DNA of 64,000 nt from Leucobacter sp. UBA1945 (lineage in GTDB: Bacteria > Actinomycetota > Actinomycetes > Actinomycetales > Microbacteriaceae). Shown here in pieces: positions 18,988 to 28,916 of the stretch; position 1 is the stretch's first letter; each line of letters starts with the position of its first letter. The notes under the pieces are model-generated. The model was not told the DNA's origin and searched no databases. It saw nothing but the letters and a program-made list of their open reading frames with translations. The position numbers and the translations under genes were made by a program. The stretch spans positions 763 to 64,762 of the forward strand of contig DDEV01000116.1 in the NCBI GenBank assembly GCA_002336855.1, read 5' to 3'.

Positions 18988-20817
18988 ATGACTTCTTCGT
19001 CTTCACCACCGTCTTCACTTTCGCTCGCTCGTTCGCTCGCGAGGCTGTACCCGTTCGCGAAGCCAGCGCTGCCTCGCGTGATCGGCGGCGTTGTCGCGGC
19101 GCTTATCGCCTCGCTCGCCAGCCTTGCCATTCCGGTCGTTCTGCAGTGGGTCGTCGACGGCCCCCTGCTCACAGGCGACCGCACCCTGATCGTATGGTCG
19201 ACACTCGCGGTGCTCGGGCTCGGAGTGGCCGAAGCGCTCTTCATCTTTCTGCGTCGCGCATTCGTGCTGCGGCCGATGACCGAGGTCGAGTTCGCGATTC
19301 GCCAAACGTTCTACGAGCGGCTGCAGCGACTGCAGGTGTCGTTTCACGACCGCTGGCAGTCGGGCCAGCTGCTCAGCCGCATGATGCAAGACATCGGCCT
19401 GATTCGCCGCTGGCTGACCTTCGGCGCGATCATGCTGCTCGTCAACGTGCTCACGATGCTCGTCGGCACCGGCCTGCTGTTTCGCTGGCACTGGGCGCTC
19501 GGCACAGTCTTCTTCGTAGCCTCGTTGCCCATCTGGGTCGTAGGCTACCGCTTCGAGCAGGTCTACGGCGCGCTCTCACGTAAGAGCCAAGATCAGTCGG
19601 GCGACCTCGCAACCGCCGTTGAAGAGAGCGTGCACGGCATTCGCGTGCTCAAAGCGTTCGGCCGTGGTGGTCACGCGCTCGGACAGTTTCGCCGACAGGC
19701 CGAGTCGCTGCGCAGCACGGAGCTGCGCAAGGCTCGCGAGGTCGGCCTGATCTGGTTCTGGTACGACATGGTGCCGGTGCTCGCAATTGGGCTCTGCCTC
19801 ATGACCGGTGTGGTGCTCGTTGGCATGCGTCAGCTCAGCGTTGGCGAGCTCTTCGCATTCTTCGCAATGGCCGCAGCGCTGCGCTGGCCGATGAACTCAC
19901 TGGGCTTTCTGTTCTCGTTCATGATCGACGCTCGCACGGCTACTGACCGCGTCTTCGACGTGTTCGACGCCGAGATCACGATCACCGACCCCGAGCATCC
20001 GCGCTCGATCGAGCGCGCCCGTGGCGAGCTCGTGTTTCGCGATGTGCACTTCAGGTTCGCCGATGCCCCTGGCAGCGAGATCGACCTGGTCAACGGGCTC
20101 AACCTCGCGCTCGTTCCCGGCGAGACACTCGCTCTCGTGGGCGCAACGGGCAGCGGCAAAACCACGCTCACGACACTGCCCACCAGGCTGTACGACGTAA
20201 CGTCGGGCTCAGTCGAGCTCGACGGTATCGACGTGCGAGAGCTGCCGCTCGAACAGCTGCGCCGACACATCGGCGTGGCATTCGAAGAGCCGATCCTCTT
20301 CTCTGCAAGCGTTCGCGAGAACGTGCTGCTCGGTCGTGACGACCTCGACGTAACCGGAGAAGAGGCGGAGCGGGTGCTGCACGAGGCGCTCGAGGTAGCG
20401 CAGGCTGGCTTCGCCTACGAACTGCCAAATGGCCTCGACACCGAGGTCGGCGAAGAGGGGCTCAGCCTGTCCGGCGGCCAGCGGCAGCGGCTCGCCCTCG
20501 CGCGTGTCGTCGCCGCACGGCCCAGTGTGCTCGTGCTCGATGACCCGCTGTCGGCGCTCGATGTCGACACCGAGGCACTCGTCGAAGCCGCGCTACGGCG
20601 CGTGCTCGAACACACCACCGCGCTGATCGTCGCGCACCGCCCCTCGACGGTTGCTATGGCCGACCGCGTTGCGGTCATGCAGGGCGGCGTTGTCACCGAG
20701 CTCGGCACGCACAGCGAGCTGCTGCGCACGAGTGAGCACTACCGCTACCTGGTTTCTTCACTCGAGGCTGAGCGCCCCGAACGATCTACCCGCACCGGAG
20801 AGGAGGTGTCACGATGA
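18988..20817 (+). CDS. Heterodimeric ABC exporter, subunit with degenerate ATP site
   Basis: The 609-residue half-transporter has six membrane helices (about 25-320) and one ATPase domain (about 345-590). Walker A is GATGSGKTT (385-393), the signature is LSGGQ, and Walker B is [11 protein letters not shown] with Asp519 where the catalytic Glu normally stands. This substitution marks the non-hydrolysing site of heterodimeric type IV exporters such as TM287/288. The stop overlaps the next gene by 4 nt, which gives equal production of both subunits. Likely substrates are drugs or lipids. A leader peptide and hairpins precede it. Its own ribosome-binding site (CAGGGATC) is weak. Confidence 0.9.
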   Translation: MTSSSSPPSSLSLARSLARLYPFAKPALPRVIGGVVAALIASLASLAIPVVLQWVVDGPLLTGDRTLIVWSTLAVLGLGVAEALFIFLRRAFVLRPMTEVEFAIRQTFYERLQRLQVSFHDRWQSGQLLSRMMQDIGLIRRWLTFGAIMLLVNVLTMLVGTGLLFRWHWALGTVFFVASLPIWVVGYRFEQVYGALSRKSQDQSGDLATAVEESVHGIRVLKAFGRGGHALGQFRRQAESLRSTELRKAREVGLIWFWYDMVPVLAIGLCLMTGVVLVGMRQLSVGELFAFFAMAAALRWPMNSLGFLFSFMIDARTATDRVFDVFDAEITITDPEHPRSIERARGELVFRDVHFRFADAPGSEIDLVNGLNLALVPGETLALVGATGSGKTTLTTLPTRLYDVTSGSVELDGIDVRELPLEQLRRHIGVAFEEPILFSASVRENVLLGRDDLDVTGEEAERVLHEALEVAQAGFAYELPNGLDTEVGEEGLSLSGGQRQRLALARVVAARPSVLVLDDPLSALDVDTEALVEAALRRVLEHTTALIVAHRPSTVAMADRVAVMQGGVVTELGTHSELLRTSEHYRYLVSSLEAERPERSTRTGEEVSR

Positions 20818-22640
20818 GCCCCGAGAGCGTGCAGGGTACCCGCGGCGAGGACCGCGAGAGCTACACCCGCGAAGAGAGCCGCGCCATCAGGCGCCGGTCG
20901 CTGCGCCTGCTGGGATCAATCCTGCGTCCGTTCAAGAAGCTGATCGCGCTCACGGTCATTGTGGTCGTGATCTCGGCGGTGCTTCGGGCGATCGGCCCAA
21001 GCCTGATCGCCTTCGGCATCGACGACGCCCTCCCGCTCGCTATCGAACGGGGCGACTGGTGGCCGGCCGTCGGCATCACCGCGGCGTACCTTGTCATCGG
21101 CGGTGGTGGCGCGGCGCTCGCAGGCTGGTATGTCGTGCTCATCGCCCGCCTCACACAGTCGGTGATGATCGAGTTGCGCACCCGCATCTTCAGACACACC
21201 CAGCGGCTCAGCCTCGAGTTTCACGAGGGCTACACCTCGGGTCGTATCATCTCGCGACAGACGAGCGATCTCGAGTCGATTCAAGAGCTACTCGACGGCA
21301 GCCTCAGCGAACTCATCGACGCGGTGCTGCTCGGCGCGTTCACACTCATCGCGCTGTTCTTGATCGACTGGCGCAGCGGGCTGGTTCTCGTGGGCATGGG
21401 CGTGCCGCTCGGGCTGCTCATGTGGTGGTTCGTGATCGAATCGCAGAAGGGATTTCGTGCGACCCGCGTGGTCAGCGCGCGCCTCATTGTGCAGTTCGTC
21501 GAGACCATGACGGGCATGCGCGCCGTGCAGGCGTTTCGCCGAGAGAAGCGAAACGACCGCGTGTTCGCGAAGGTCTCTGACGACTATCGTCTGGCCAACC
21601 TACGAGTGATCAACCTCTTCGGCGTGCTCGATCCCGGCCTCGTGCTGCTGGGCAACATCACTGTTGCCGTGGTGTTGCTCTGGGGTGCGCTGCGCGTCGC
21701 TGACGGCGGGCTCGCGATCGGTGTGCTGCTCGCCGCAGTGCTCTACGTGCGCAATTTCTTCGGCCCGCTCGAAGACGTCGCGATGTTCTTGAACTCGTAT
21801 CAGTCGGCGGTTGCGGCACTCGAGAAGGTTTCGGGAGTGCTCGAAGAGTCACCCACGGTCGAGGATCCCCAGCACCCCGTCGCGCTCGGCGAGCCGAGGG
21901 GCGAGCTGCGTTTTGACGGGGTCAGCTTCGGATACAGCGGTTCGGGCAAGGGGCGCACCGTGCTGGCTGAATGCGACCTCGCGATTCCCGCAGGGCAGAC
22001 GATCGCTCTGGTCGGCACGACCGGTGCGGGCAAGTCAACCCTCGCAAAGCTCGTCGCGCGCTTCTACGACCCGACTGTTGGTCGTGTGTCGCTGGACGGC
22101 GTCGATCTGCGCGACCTCTCGCCCGAAGACCTGCGCAGGGCCATTGTGATGGTGACGCAAGAGGCGTACCTCTTCAGCGGTACCGTCGCAGAGAACATCG
22201 CGCTCGGCAAACCGTCGGCAAGCTCGGAAGAGATTCAGGCCGCGGCGCGCGCCGTCGGCGCCGACGAGTTCATCTCGAGGCTGCCAGACGGCTACGACAC
22301 CGACGTGAACAAGCGCGGCGGGCGCGTTTCGGCGGGTCAGCGCCAGCTGATCTCGTTCGCGCGCGCGTTTCTCGCAAACCCGGCCGTGCTGATCCTCGAC
22401 GAGGCGACGGCGTCGCTCGACCTTCCGAGCGAGCGCCTCGTGCAAGAGGCTTTGCAGACCCTGCTCGCCGACCGCACCGCGATCATCATCGCCCACCGCC
22501 TATCGACGGTTGCGATTGCCGATCGGGTGCTGGTGATGGAACACGGTCGCGTGATCGAAGATGGCTCGCCAACTGAGCTGGTCGGCGCGGACGGCAAGTT
22601 CGCCGCGCTGCATCGCGCATGGCAGGAGTCGCTGGTTTAG
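20814..22640 (+). CDS. Heterodimeric ABC exporter, catalytic subunit
   Basis: The 608-residue partner also has six membrane helices (about 40-340) and an ATPase domain (about 360-600). Walker A is GTTGAGKST (near 402), Walker B is LILDEATAS with the catalytic Glu530 present, but the signature is altered to VSAGQ. The altered signature would complement the degenerate Walker B of subunit one, leaving one active and one inactive ATP site. This is the pattern of TM288 and BmrD-like proteins. It starts inside the stop of subunit one (ATGA) after GGAGAGGAGG. Confidence 0.9.
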   Translation: MSPESVQGTRGEDRESYTREESRAIRRRSLRLLGSILRPFKKLIALTVIVVVISAVLRAIGPSLIAFGIDDALPLAIERGDWWPAVGITAAYLVIGGGGAALAGWYVVLIARLTQSVMIELRTRIFRHTQRLSLEFHEGYTSGRIISRQTSDLESIQELLDGSLSELIDAVLLGAFTLIALFLIDWRSGLVLVGMGVPLGLLMWWFVIESQKGFRATRVVSARLIVQFVETMTGMRAVQAFRREKRNDRVFAKVSDDYRLANLRVINLFGVLDPGLVLLGNITVAVVLLWGALRVADGGLAIGVLLAAVLYVRNFFGPLEDVAMFLNSYQSAVAALEKVSGVLEESPTVEDPQHPVALGEPRGELRFDGVSFGYSGSGKGRTVLAECDLAIPAGQTIALVGTTGAGKSTLAKLVARFYDPTVGRVSLDGVDLRDLSPEDLRRAIVMVTQEAYLFSGTVAENIALGKPSASSEEIQAAARAVGADEFISRLPDGYDTDVNKRGGRVSAGQRQLISFARAFLANPAVLILDEATASLDLPSERLVQEALQTLLADRTAIIIAHRLSTVAIADRVLVMEHGRVIEDGSPTELVGADGKFAALHRAWQESLV

Positions 22641-22678
22641 CGAGCGCGGTCGGGTTACAAGACGCCTAGGCTTGGGGC

Positions 22679-23485
22679 ATGGGTACGTCACGGGTGCTTC
22701 GGGTTGCGGTGCTGGGGTTCGGGGCGATCGGGGCGCGCGTCGCGAGCGCGCTCGCCTCGGCCCGGGTGCCAGGTTCCGTACTCGCCGGGGTGATCACCCG
22801 GTCACCCGAGCGAGTTGCACCTTATGGGTACCCGGTAATCGCGCGCGCGGACGCGCCCGTCGCGTGCGATCTCGTGGTCGAGTGCGCGGGTGTCGCCACG
22901 CTTCGCGATGCCGGGCCCGGCCTGATCGCGGCCGGCGTAGACCTGCTGCCCGCGTCGCTCGGGGCGCTCGCCGATCCTCGCCTACGCACTCAGTTACTTG
23001 ATTCGGGGCCGGGCCGATGCTTTCTCACCGCAGGAGCCATTGGCGGGCTCGAATTGTTGCAGGCTGCCGCCAGGGACGGTGGACTCGACACCGTCTCGCT
23101 GACCTCCACGAAACTCGCGTCAACGCTCGCGCAGCCGTGGATGCCGCCCGAGCTGGTGCAGCGGCTGAACGATGCGCAAGAGGCGTTCACGCTATTCGAG
23201 GGATCAGTCAGCGAGGCGATCGAGCGGTTTCCGACGTCGCTCAATATCGGGGTGGCGCTCGCCGCGGCGACCGGCATGTGGAGTGAGACCCTGGTTCGGC
23301 TCGTCGCAGATCCCGGCGCGCGACTCACCAATCATCGCATTCGCGCGAGCGGACCCTCTGGCGACTACGACTTCTCGATCACCAACAAGCCTCTCCCCGA
23401 CTCACCCAGGTCGAGTGCTGTCGTCTCGGCTGCGCTGTTGCGCGGTGTGAGCAGCATCGCCAGGCCGTCGGGGTCGTTCGTATAG
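22679..23485 (+). CDS. nadX: Aspartate dehydrogenase family protein
   Basis: The 268-residue protein has an N-terminal Rossmann fold (RVAVLGFGAIGARVASAL) and a C-terminal DUF108 domain, the arrangement of NAD(P)-dependent L-aspartate dehydrogenase. Supporting segments are DLVVECAG, FLTAGAIGGLELLQAAARDGGL and the SLNIGVALAAATGM stretch. The enzyme makes iminoaspartate for NAD synthesis, or oxidises other amino acids in paralogous forms. No nadA or nadC is nearby, so the symbol is provisional. It starts 38 nt after the exporter operon and may be read from it. The Arg/Gly-rich first residues lack a strong ribosome-binding site. Confidence 0.72.
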   Translation: MGTSRVLRVAVLGFGAIGARVASALASARVPGSVLAGVITRSPERVAPYGYPVIARADAPVACDLVVECAGVATLRDAGPGLIAAGVDLLPASLGALADPRLRTQLLDSGPGRCFLTAGAIGGLELLQAAARDGGLDTVSLTSTKLASTLAQPWMPPELVQRLNDAQEAFTLFEGSVSEAIERFPTSLNIGVALAAATGMWSETLVRLVADPGARLTNHRIRASGPSGDYDFSITNKPLPDSPRSSAVVSAALLRGVSSIARPSGSFV

Positions 23486-23520
23486 CGCCTTGAATTGCAT
23501 CGGTGTGGTTGAGTAGAACC

Positions 23521-23811
23521 ATGTCTACGACTTTCACGTTCAGCGTGGGCGCCCAGGAGCTCCACGAAGTTACCGTGCTCGTGGCGGGGATTCGCAATCG
23601 GGTCACGATCACCGTCGACGGAGCACTCGTGGTCGACAGCGGTGGCAACCTCGGCAATGTGATGCCAAACGTGTTCGATCTCGAGGTTGGCGTGCACGAG
23701 AAGCACATGGTCTCAGTGCGGTTCATCGCTCAGCAGCGCATCGACGGCGGCGCCACCTATATCGATGTCTTCATTGACGGTCGGTTTGGGTTTCGCCAGA
23801 ACTGGGGCTAG
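23521..23811 (+). CDS. Hypothetical small beta-rich protein
   Basis: The product has 96 residues and no signal peptide or membrane segment. The pattern of alternating polar and hydrophobic residues (TFTFSVGAQELHEVTVLVAG, VTITVDGALVVDS, YIDVFIDGRFGFRQNWG) suggests an all-beta sandwich. I do not recognise the family. ATG 23521 was preferred over GTG 23503 because the conserved-looking beta pattern begins there; neither start has a good ribosome-binding site. It follows the aspartate dehydrogenase gene by 35 nt on the same strand and ends before a convergent isochorismatase gene. Confidence 0.6.
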   Translation: MSTTFTFSVGAQELHEVTVLVAGIRNRVTITVDGALVVDSGGNLGNVMPNVFDLEVGVHEKHMVSVRFIAQQRIDGGATYIDVFIDGRFGFRQNWG

Positions 23812-23853
23812 GTGCTTCGGCGCGAGCGGTCGCTAAGCCCTAGCTGTTGGGTT

Positions 23854-24420
23854 TCAAGCGATGAGTGCACTCGTTTGTAGCACCGTGGCGAACTCGCCGT
23901 GCAGATTCGTTGCCGTCATTGCCGAGATTGCAGAGGCAGCGACCTTCGTTCCATCTGGCGATTCACGGTCGAATGTGTGCGTGGCGTCGATCGCAAAGTA
24001 GGTGTCGTACCCGAGGTTGCCCGCCATTCGAGCTGTCGTCTCGCAGCAGTGGTTCGTCGTGATGCCGCAGATCACCACCTGCGAGATTCTCTCTTTCTTG
24101 AGCCAGGCATCCAGGTCGGGAGTTCCATAGAAGCTCGAATTTACCTGTTTGCTGATCAGTAGGTTTGGAGACCCCGTGATCACCTCTTTGAAGTCGTGAC
24201 CGGGCTGCCCCGGGTGCAACGGAGATGCAGGGTCAGTCGAATCATGCTGCACAAACACCACCGGCCAGGCGTGTCGCCGCCAATGCGAAAGAAGCGCTTC
24301 GATGTTCTGTTCACAGGCCGGGTTGTCGCGAGCACCCCAGTACTCAGAATTATCGAAACCTTGCTGCACATCTATGACGAGCAACGCGGGGCGATCGGAC
24401 ATCTCAAAAACCTGAGGCAT
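23854..24420 (-). CDS. Isochorismatase-family cysteine hydrolase
   Basis: The 188-residue protein has the family triad: Asp in LLVIDVQQGF, Lys in ISKQVNSSFYGT, and Cys in VVICGITTNHCCETTAR, together with the cis-peptide context GITTNH. It hydrolyses an amide or vinyl-ether bond in a small molecule; nicotinamidase, N-carbamoyl hydrolase and similar activities occur in the family, so the substrate is open. A longer frame to 24498 runs into the tRNA terminator and was rejected. Both ATG 24420 and ATG 24402 are possible. The gene lies downstream of tRNA-Leu and a strong terminator, so it needs its own promoter. Confidence 0.82.
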   Translation of the reverse strand: MPQVFEMSDRPALLVIDVQQGFDNSEYWGARDNPACEQNIEALLSHWRRHAWPVVFVQHDSTDPASPLHPGQPGHDFKEVITGSPNLLISKQVNSSFYGTPDLDAWLKKERISQVVICGITTNHCCETTARMAGNLGYDTYFAIDATHTFDRESPDGTKVAASAISAMTATNLHGEFATVLQTSALIA

Positions 24421-24461
24421 CCCTCCAGCGTATCCATTCAGGCTCAAGCCCGCCCTCGCTG

Positions 24462-24503
24462 CACAAAACAATGAAGCGGTGAGACCTTCCGGTCTCACCG
24501 CTT
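24462..24503 (-). terminator. Intrinsic terminator after tRNA-Leu
   Basis: AAGCGGTGAGACC (24474-24486) and GGTCTCACCGCTT (24491-24503) form a perfect 13-bp stem with a TTCC loop. On the minus strand it is followed by CATTGTTTTGTG, a T-rich tail. It begins 6 nt after the tRNA 3' end, so it ends tRNA transcription. Confidence 0.85.
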
Positions 24504-24508
24504 GTTCG

Positions 24509-24590
<82 letters not shown>

Positions 24591-24647
24591 GAACCTCTCT
24601 AGCTTAGTACGGGCGCGGTGAGCGTCGCACAGTCGCGCCTCACCGCC

Positions 24648-25913
24648 TCACCGCCCGAGCATCTCGTTCGCCGCATCAATATACGCCACCAGGCCGGGCA
24701 CTCCCGAGCGCGTTGCACTCTGAGCGAGCGAGCGCAGATTGCCTGCCTCAGTCTCGGATGCCTCGGGGGCCACCGTAATAACATTCTCTGCAGCGTCGGG
24801 CGCGAGTTCGGCAGCCTCCAAGGTATCTATGCCCGCCCTTGCCCAGAACTCTTCGAAGCGCTTCTCAGATGCATCACTCTTCACCCGAGCCTCGCCGAGG
24901 GCTTCACCAGCAAGCTCCTTCTTGCGAGCGATGTCTGCGAGAGCCCACGGCATCACCCAGAACGAGGTCGGCTCTTTCACGACCTGGGTCGAGGAATCCC
25001 AACCTGCGAGCCCGGACAAATGTTCCGCGAAACCCCGGCTCCCCTGCGAGACCTCGTCGGCTCCGAGCTCCGGCATCCGCACAATGTGAGCAGCGATTGC
25101 CCGACGCATCTCATCGGCGGCTTGCTCGCAGCTCGTCATATCGAGCGTGTCGAGGGCCGCGCGGCTGCGCTCTACCTGCTGACCGAGCTGCGCAAGCTCC
25201 GCCTCGGGAAGCACGGGTGGTGAGGTGTGCGCGAGCGCAGCCTCGAGCTCATTCAGCGCAGCCTCGTGACCGGGCACGCTCAGGCACTCCGCCGCATCGT
25301 GCACCTGAACATCTCGCAGCTTGGACTCGGTCGTGCGCTGATTCGAATAGAGATCTCTCGCGCTCGCTTCGTACTGCTGCGCAACCACGCTCTGCGCAAG
25401 CAAAATGACGGTCACGGCGAGCGAGACAATGAGGCCTATTCGCGGCCAGCGGGCGCCCTTCGGGGCACCGGCGACAGTGGCCCAAAAGCAGATCTGCAGC
25501 AACACGGTGAGTGCGCCAAGAAAACCGAGCACCGGAAGCGTAGCGCCTCCCAGCGCTATTGCGCCGCCCCCGACCACCACGGCAGCGCAGCCCCAGATGC
25601 TCGCGCGCACCCATCGGTTCAAGTCTGACCGTGACGGGTCGTTCGCGGTCTTCACCGCAACAACCGCTGCACAGATGAACAGCCCGATCAGCAAGAAGGG
25701 CAGCAAGAAGAACCAGGTCATTGCCAGAACCGCAAACCCCAGGTATGCAGCCGCATCACCCGCAAACACGAATGGCAGTGGCGCCAGAAGCACAAAAGCG
25801 GTGATCCAGCCGAGCACTTTCGCAGTGCGTTTTGCTCGCTGCACGGTATCGCGTTTCGCGGCGGAGGTCTGCTGTTGCTGCTCGCGCCGCGAGACAGCGT
25901 CATCGACCGCCAT
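24648..25913 (-). CDS. Membrane protein of unknown function with a long C-terminal helical domain
   Basis: The 421-residue protein starts with a basic, Gln-rich cytoplasmic stretch, followed by five or six hydrophobic segments (about 33-180) in pairs. The C-terminal 230 residues are soluble, mainly helical and acidic, with heptad-like stretches (ALNELEAALAHT, LGQQVERSRAALDTLD) and several Cys residues. I do not recognise a family. The C-terminal domain probably faces the outside or forms a coiled coil against the membrane. It ends 57 nt before tRNA-Leu and starts 3 nt after the fused aminotransferase gene, so it may be co-transcribed with it. Confidence 0.72.
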   Translation of the reverse strand: MAVDDAVSRREQQQQTSAAKRDTVQRAKRTAKVLGWITAFVLLAPLPFVFAGDAAAYLGFAVLAMTWFFLLPFLLIGLFICAAVVAVKTANDPSRSDLNRWVRASIWGCAAVVVGGGAIALGGATLPVLGFLGALTVLLQICFWATVAGAPKGARWPRIGLIVSLAVTVILLAQSVVAQQYEASARDLYSNQRTTESKLRDVQVHDAAECLSVPGHEAALNELEAALAHTSPPVLPEAELAQLGQQVERSRAALDTLDMTSCEQAADEMRRAIAAHIVRMPELGADEVSQGSRGFAEHLSGLAGWDSSTQVVKEPTSFWVMPWALADIARKKELAGEALGEARVKSDASEKRFEEFWARAGIDTLEAAELAPDAAENVITVAPEASETEAGNLRSLAQSATRSGVPGLVAYIDAANEMLGR

Positions 25914-25916
25914 CGA

Positions 25917-28916
25917 TCACCAGCCCTCGCTCAGCACCCGATCGAGCTGGGCCACCACGAAGTCGGCACTCTCTTCGGTGAGGCACAGCGGCGGCTTCAC
26001 CTTGAGCACGTTCGAGCGCTCCGAGGTGGTAAGCACGATCACGCCGAGTTCGCGCAGTCGCTCGCAGATCGCCGCGGCCTCCTCTTTCGCCGGCTCCATC
26101 GTGTCGCGGTCGCGCACCAGCTCGACGCCGAGATAGAGCCCCTCGCCGTGGATCGGCCCGATCAGCCGATGCTTCTCGGCGAGCGCGGAGAACCCCGCGA
26201 TCAGGCGATTGCCCACGACGCGCGCGTTCTCTTGCAAGCCTTCGTCGCGCATCGCATCGAGCACCGCAATGCCGACCCGGCACGACAGCGGGTTGCCGCC
26301 CGCCGACGAGAAGAACTGCCCCTGCGACGAGAGCGCATCGGCCACGCGCTTCGAGGTGATCACGCCGCCGATCGGAAACCCGTTGCCCATCGGTTTCGCG
26401 ATCGCGATGATGTCTGGCGTCACCCCCGATTGCTCGAAGCCCCAGAAGCTCGAGCCCATTCGACCGAAGCCGACCTGCACCTCGTCGGCGATGCACAGGC
26501 CGCCGGCCGCGCGCACCGCGTCATACGCCGCCGCGAGGTACCCCGAGGGCAGCATGACTCCCCCGGCGTTGCCGAGCACCGATTCGCAGATGAACCCGCC
26601 GACGGGCCGGCCGTCGGCCCCGAGGGCGCGCAGCTCAGCAGCAAGATCTGCGGCATAAGAGGCGCCGATAGACGCGTCGTCAGCGGGGCCGCGATACGTG
26701 CCCCGAAAGCGATTCGGCACGTCGGCGACGTGCACCCAGTCGGGCCGGTTCTCGAGGGCGAACGGGTTGTCGTATGCGCTGGTCGTCACGGCATCGCTCG
26801 CCATGGTCCACCCGTGGTAGGCCTCGCGCAGCGCGACGATCGTTTTGCGCCCCGAGGCCGCCTGTGCGAGGCGCAGGGCCAGATCCACCGCCTCAGAACC
26901 CGAGTTCACGAGCAGCACCGTGTCGAGCCCGGTGCCAGCCGGAAGTTTCTCGAGCAGCCGCTCACTGTATTCTGCAAGCTCGCGGTACAGGAAGCGCGAG
27001 TTCGTGTTCAGCACGCGAATCTGGCGGTTCACCGCGTCGGCGACGCCGGGGTGGCCGTGGCCGAGCCCGGTCACGTTGTTGACCATATCGACATACGACC
27101 GCCCGGTGGTGTCGACGAGGTGGTGCCGCCAGCCGCGCTCGATCTGCATCGGCTCCTCGTAGTAGCGCTCTTGCGCGCTCGCGAAGATTTGTTCGCGGCG
27201 CAGCTGCTCGTCGCCGGATTCGTCGCGTTGCACGAGCGATGCGAGGCCGAGGATCGCGGCCGGGTCGTGCGTGAACCGCCGCCAGGCCGGCACGCGCTCG
27301 GGTGTGAGCATGAGAGGCCGGTGCGGATCGCCTGCCGCGACGAACTGAATCTGCCGCGGCACGTCTCGGCGACGCAGGCCGACGACGAGAGGCCCACCCC
27401 CTGCAAGCTGGCCGAGAGGCACGCCGGCCTCGACCTCGTCGCCGAGCAGAACCGAGGGCAGCACACCCATGATCTGCAGGCTCCACCCGTTCGCGGTGTC
27501 GAGCACGACGGAGCTGTCAGAGAACCCAGCAACCGTACCGCCGAGGGGGGCGTGCACCTTACCCACGAGCCCCGATCGAACAAACACTTCGGTGTCAGCA
27601 GGCCAGGTCGCCGCCGCGTCACTCGAATCGACCGCGGTTCCGGTCAGACGGTACACCCCGTACGGCAGCACCGCGGCCTCGGCTCCCCCGGCAAACGCGT
27701 CGGCGACGAGGCCTGCCTCGGCGTCAGGTTCAAGCCAGCGACCAGACGCGAGCGCCTCGCTCTCGACACCGGGGTCGACCACCGCGACTTCACCCTCGAG
27801 CCACGGCAGCAGCGACCGCAGCGGGGCGAGCGTGCCCTCACCGACAGGCGGCGCGGGCGCCACCACGAGCTTCAGTTCGGCCCCCGCAGCGATGCCCTGA
27901 TGCCCGAGCTCGGCAAGTACCAGCTCGGTCATCTCGGCAAGCGGGTACTGAGTCGCCGCGTCGAAGATCGCCTGCTCGCCGGCGATGCGATCGCGCGCGT
28001 AGTCATTGTCGCCGTCGATCTGCAGCTGACGCCAGCCGCTTGCTACCAGCAGCGCCGCCCGCAACGCGACCAGCGGCCAGAGCGCGCGAGCCTCGGCGAC
28101 AGACAGGCGGGCGTCGCGGTGAAACGCGCGCACGGCCCGAAGCACTGCGAGCGGGCGCTCGGGCTCGTGGTGCAGCAGCGAGCTCAGCGTCACCGCGAGC
28201 TCGGCAACACGCCAGCCGTAGCTGAGGTCGCCCAAGTCGAGCACGGTGTGCGGGTGCAGCCGAGTGTCGTCGCCGCGTGCGCCCATCACATTGTCGTCGG
28301 TGAGGTCGCCGTGAATCGCCTGCACAGGCAGCGCGTCAGCGACGAGCGAAAGCGCGGCATGCGCGTCTTCGGCCGCATCGAGCACGCGGGATCGCAGCGC
28401 CTCGTCTTCGATGGACGCCGCGAGCCGCAGCGTCTCTTCGTGCGCGACCCGCATGTCCCAGATGCTCGGCACCTCAAGCCCCGCGTGGTCGAGGCCGGCG
28501 AGCGCGTTCACTGAAGCCGCAGCAAGCGCTCCGAACTCCGAGATGACCACCGGCGCCAAGTACCCGCAGTCGAGCATCGGCTCTCCGGCGGCGAACTCGC
28601 TTCGCCGCGCCGCGAAGCCGTTCCAGCGCTGCGTGATCTCGCCGTCGAGCCCGGGCAGCATTGCCGCGACGGCAACGCCAGCCGCGCGATACGCCTCGAG
28701 CGCGGCATGCTGTGCCTCTCGTGCCGCATCTGAGAATGCCTGGTTGTCGATGCGCAGCACGCTCTTCGCACCATCTGGCTCGGTCAGCAGAAAGTTGCGA
28801 TCCTGGTTGCTTCCCAGCTCGCTCGCCACCACCTCGATTCCGTAACGCTCGAAGGCGATGCGCGCGGCGTCGCTCTCGGTCACGTCGGGCCGAACCAGCC
28901 CACCGGCGTCGCTCAT
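25917..28916 (-). CDS. Fused kinase (APH) / M23-like barrel / class III aminotransferase
   Basis: The 999-residue protein has three parts. Residues about 1-330 form an aminoglycoside/choline kinase-type domain with HGDLTDDN (202-209) and DLGD (227-230). Residues about 400-530 resemble the M23 peptidase barrel (VHAPLGGTVAG, GDEVEAGVPLGQ), but the metal-binding His residues are absent. Residues about 590-999 are a class III PLP aminotransferase with Lys841 (AKPMGNGFP). The nearest described activities are ethanolamine-phosphate or phosphohydroxylysine phospho-lyases, so kinase plus lyase would act in series on an amino alcohol. ATG 28916 overlaps the rdgB stop by 4 nt. The exact substrate is not known. 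Confidence 0.85.
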   Translation of the reverse strand: MSDAGGLVRPDVTESDAARIAFERYGIEVVASELGSNQDRNFLLTEPDGAKSVLRIDNQAFSDAAREAQHAALEAYRAAGVAVAAMLPGLDGEITQRWNGFAARRSEFAAGEPMLDCGYLAPVVISEFGALAAASVNALAGLDHAGLEVPSIWDMRVAHEETLRLAASIEDEALRSRVLDAAEDAHAALSLVADALPVQAIHGDLTDDNVMGARGDDTRLHPHTVLDLGDLSYGWRVAELAVTLSSLLHHEPERPLAVLRAVRAFHRDARLSVAEARALWPLVALRAALLVASGWRQLQIDGDNDYARDRIAGEQAIFDAATQYPLAEMTELVLAELGHQGIAAGAELKLVVAPAPPVGEGTLAPLRSLLPWLEGEVAVVDPGVESEALASGRWLEPDAEAGLVADAFAGGAEAAVLPYGVYRLTGTAVDSSDAAATWPADTEVFVRSGLVGKVHAPLGGTVAGFSDSSVVLDTANGWSLQIMGVLPSVLLGDEVEAGVPLGQLAGGGPLVVGLRRRDVPRQIQFVAAGDPHRPLMLTPERVPAWRRFTHDPAAILGLASLVQRDESGDEQLRREQIFASAQERYYEEPMQIERGWRHHLVDTTGRSYVDMVNNVTGLGHGHPGVADAVNRQIRVLNTNSRFLYRELAEYSERLLEKLPAGTGLDTVLLVNSGSEAVDLALRLAQAASGRKTIVALREAYHGWTMASDAVTTSAYDNPFALENRPDWVHVADVPNRFRGTYRGPADDASIGASYAADLAAELRALGADGRPVGGFICESVLGNAGGVMLPSGYLAAAYDAVRAAGGLCIADEVQVGFGRMGSSFWGFEQSGVTPDIIAIAKPMGNGFPIGGVITSKRVADALSSQGQFFSSAGGNPLSCRVGIAVLDAMRDEGLQENARVVGNRLIAGFSALAEKHRLIGPIHGEGLYLGVELVRDRDTMEPAKEEAAAICERLRELGVIVLTTSERSNVLKVKPPLCLTEESADFVVAQLDRVLSEGW

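Noticed and set aside
25875..28514. A plus-strand open frame of 879 codons
   Set aside because: It lies wholly opposite the kinase-aminotransferase gene, is very rich in His and Arg, and is the usual shadow frame of a high-GC gene.
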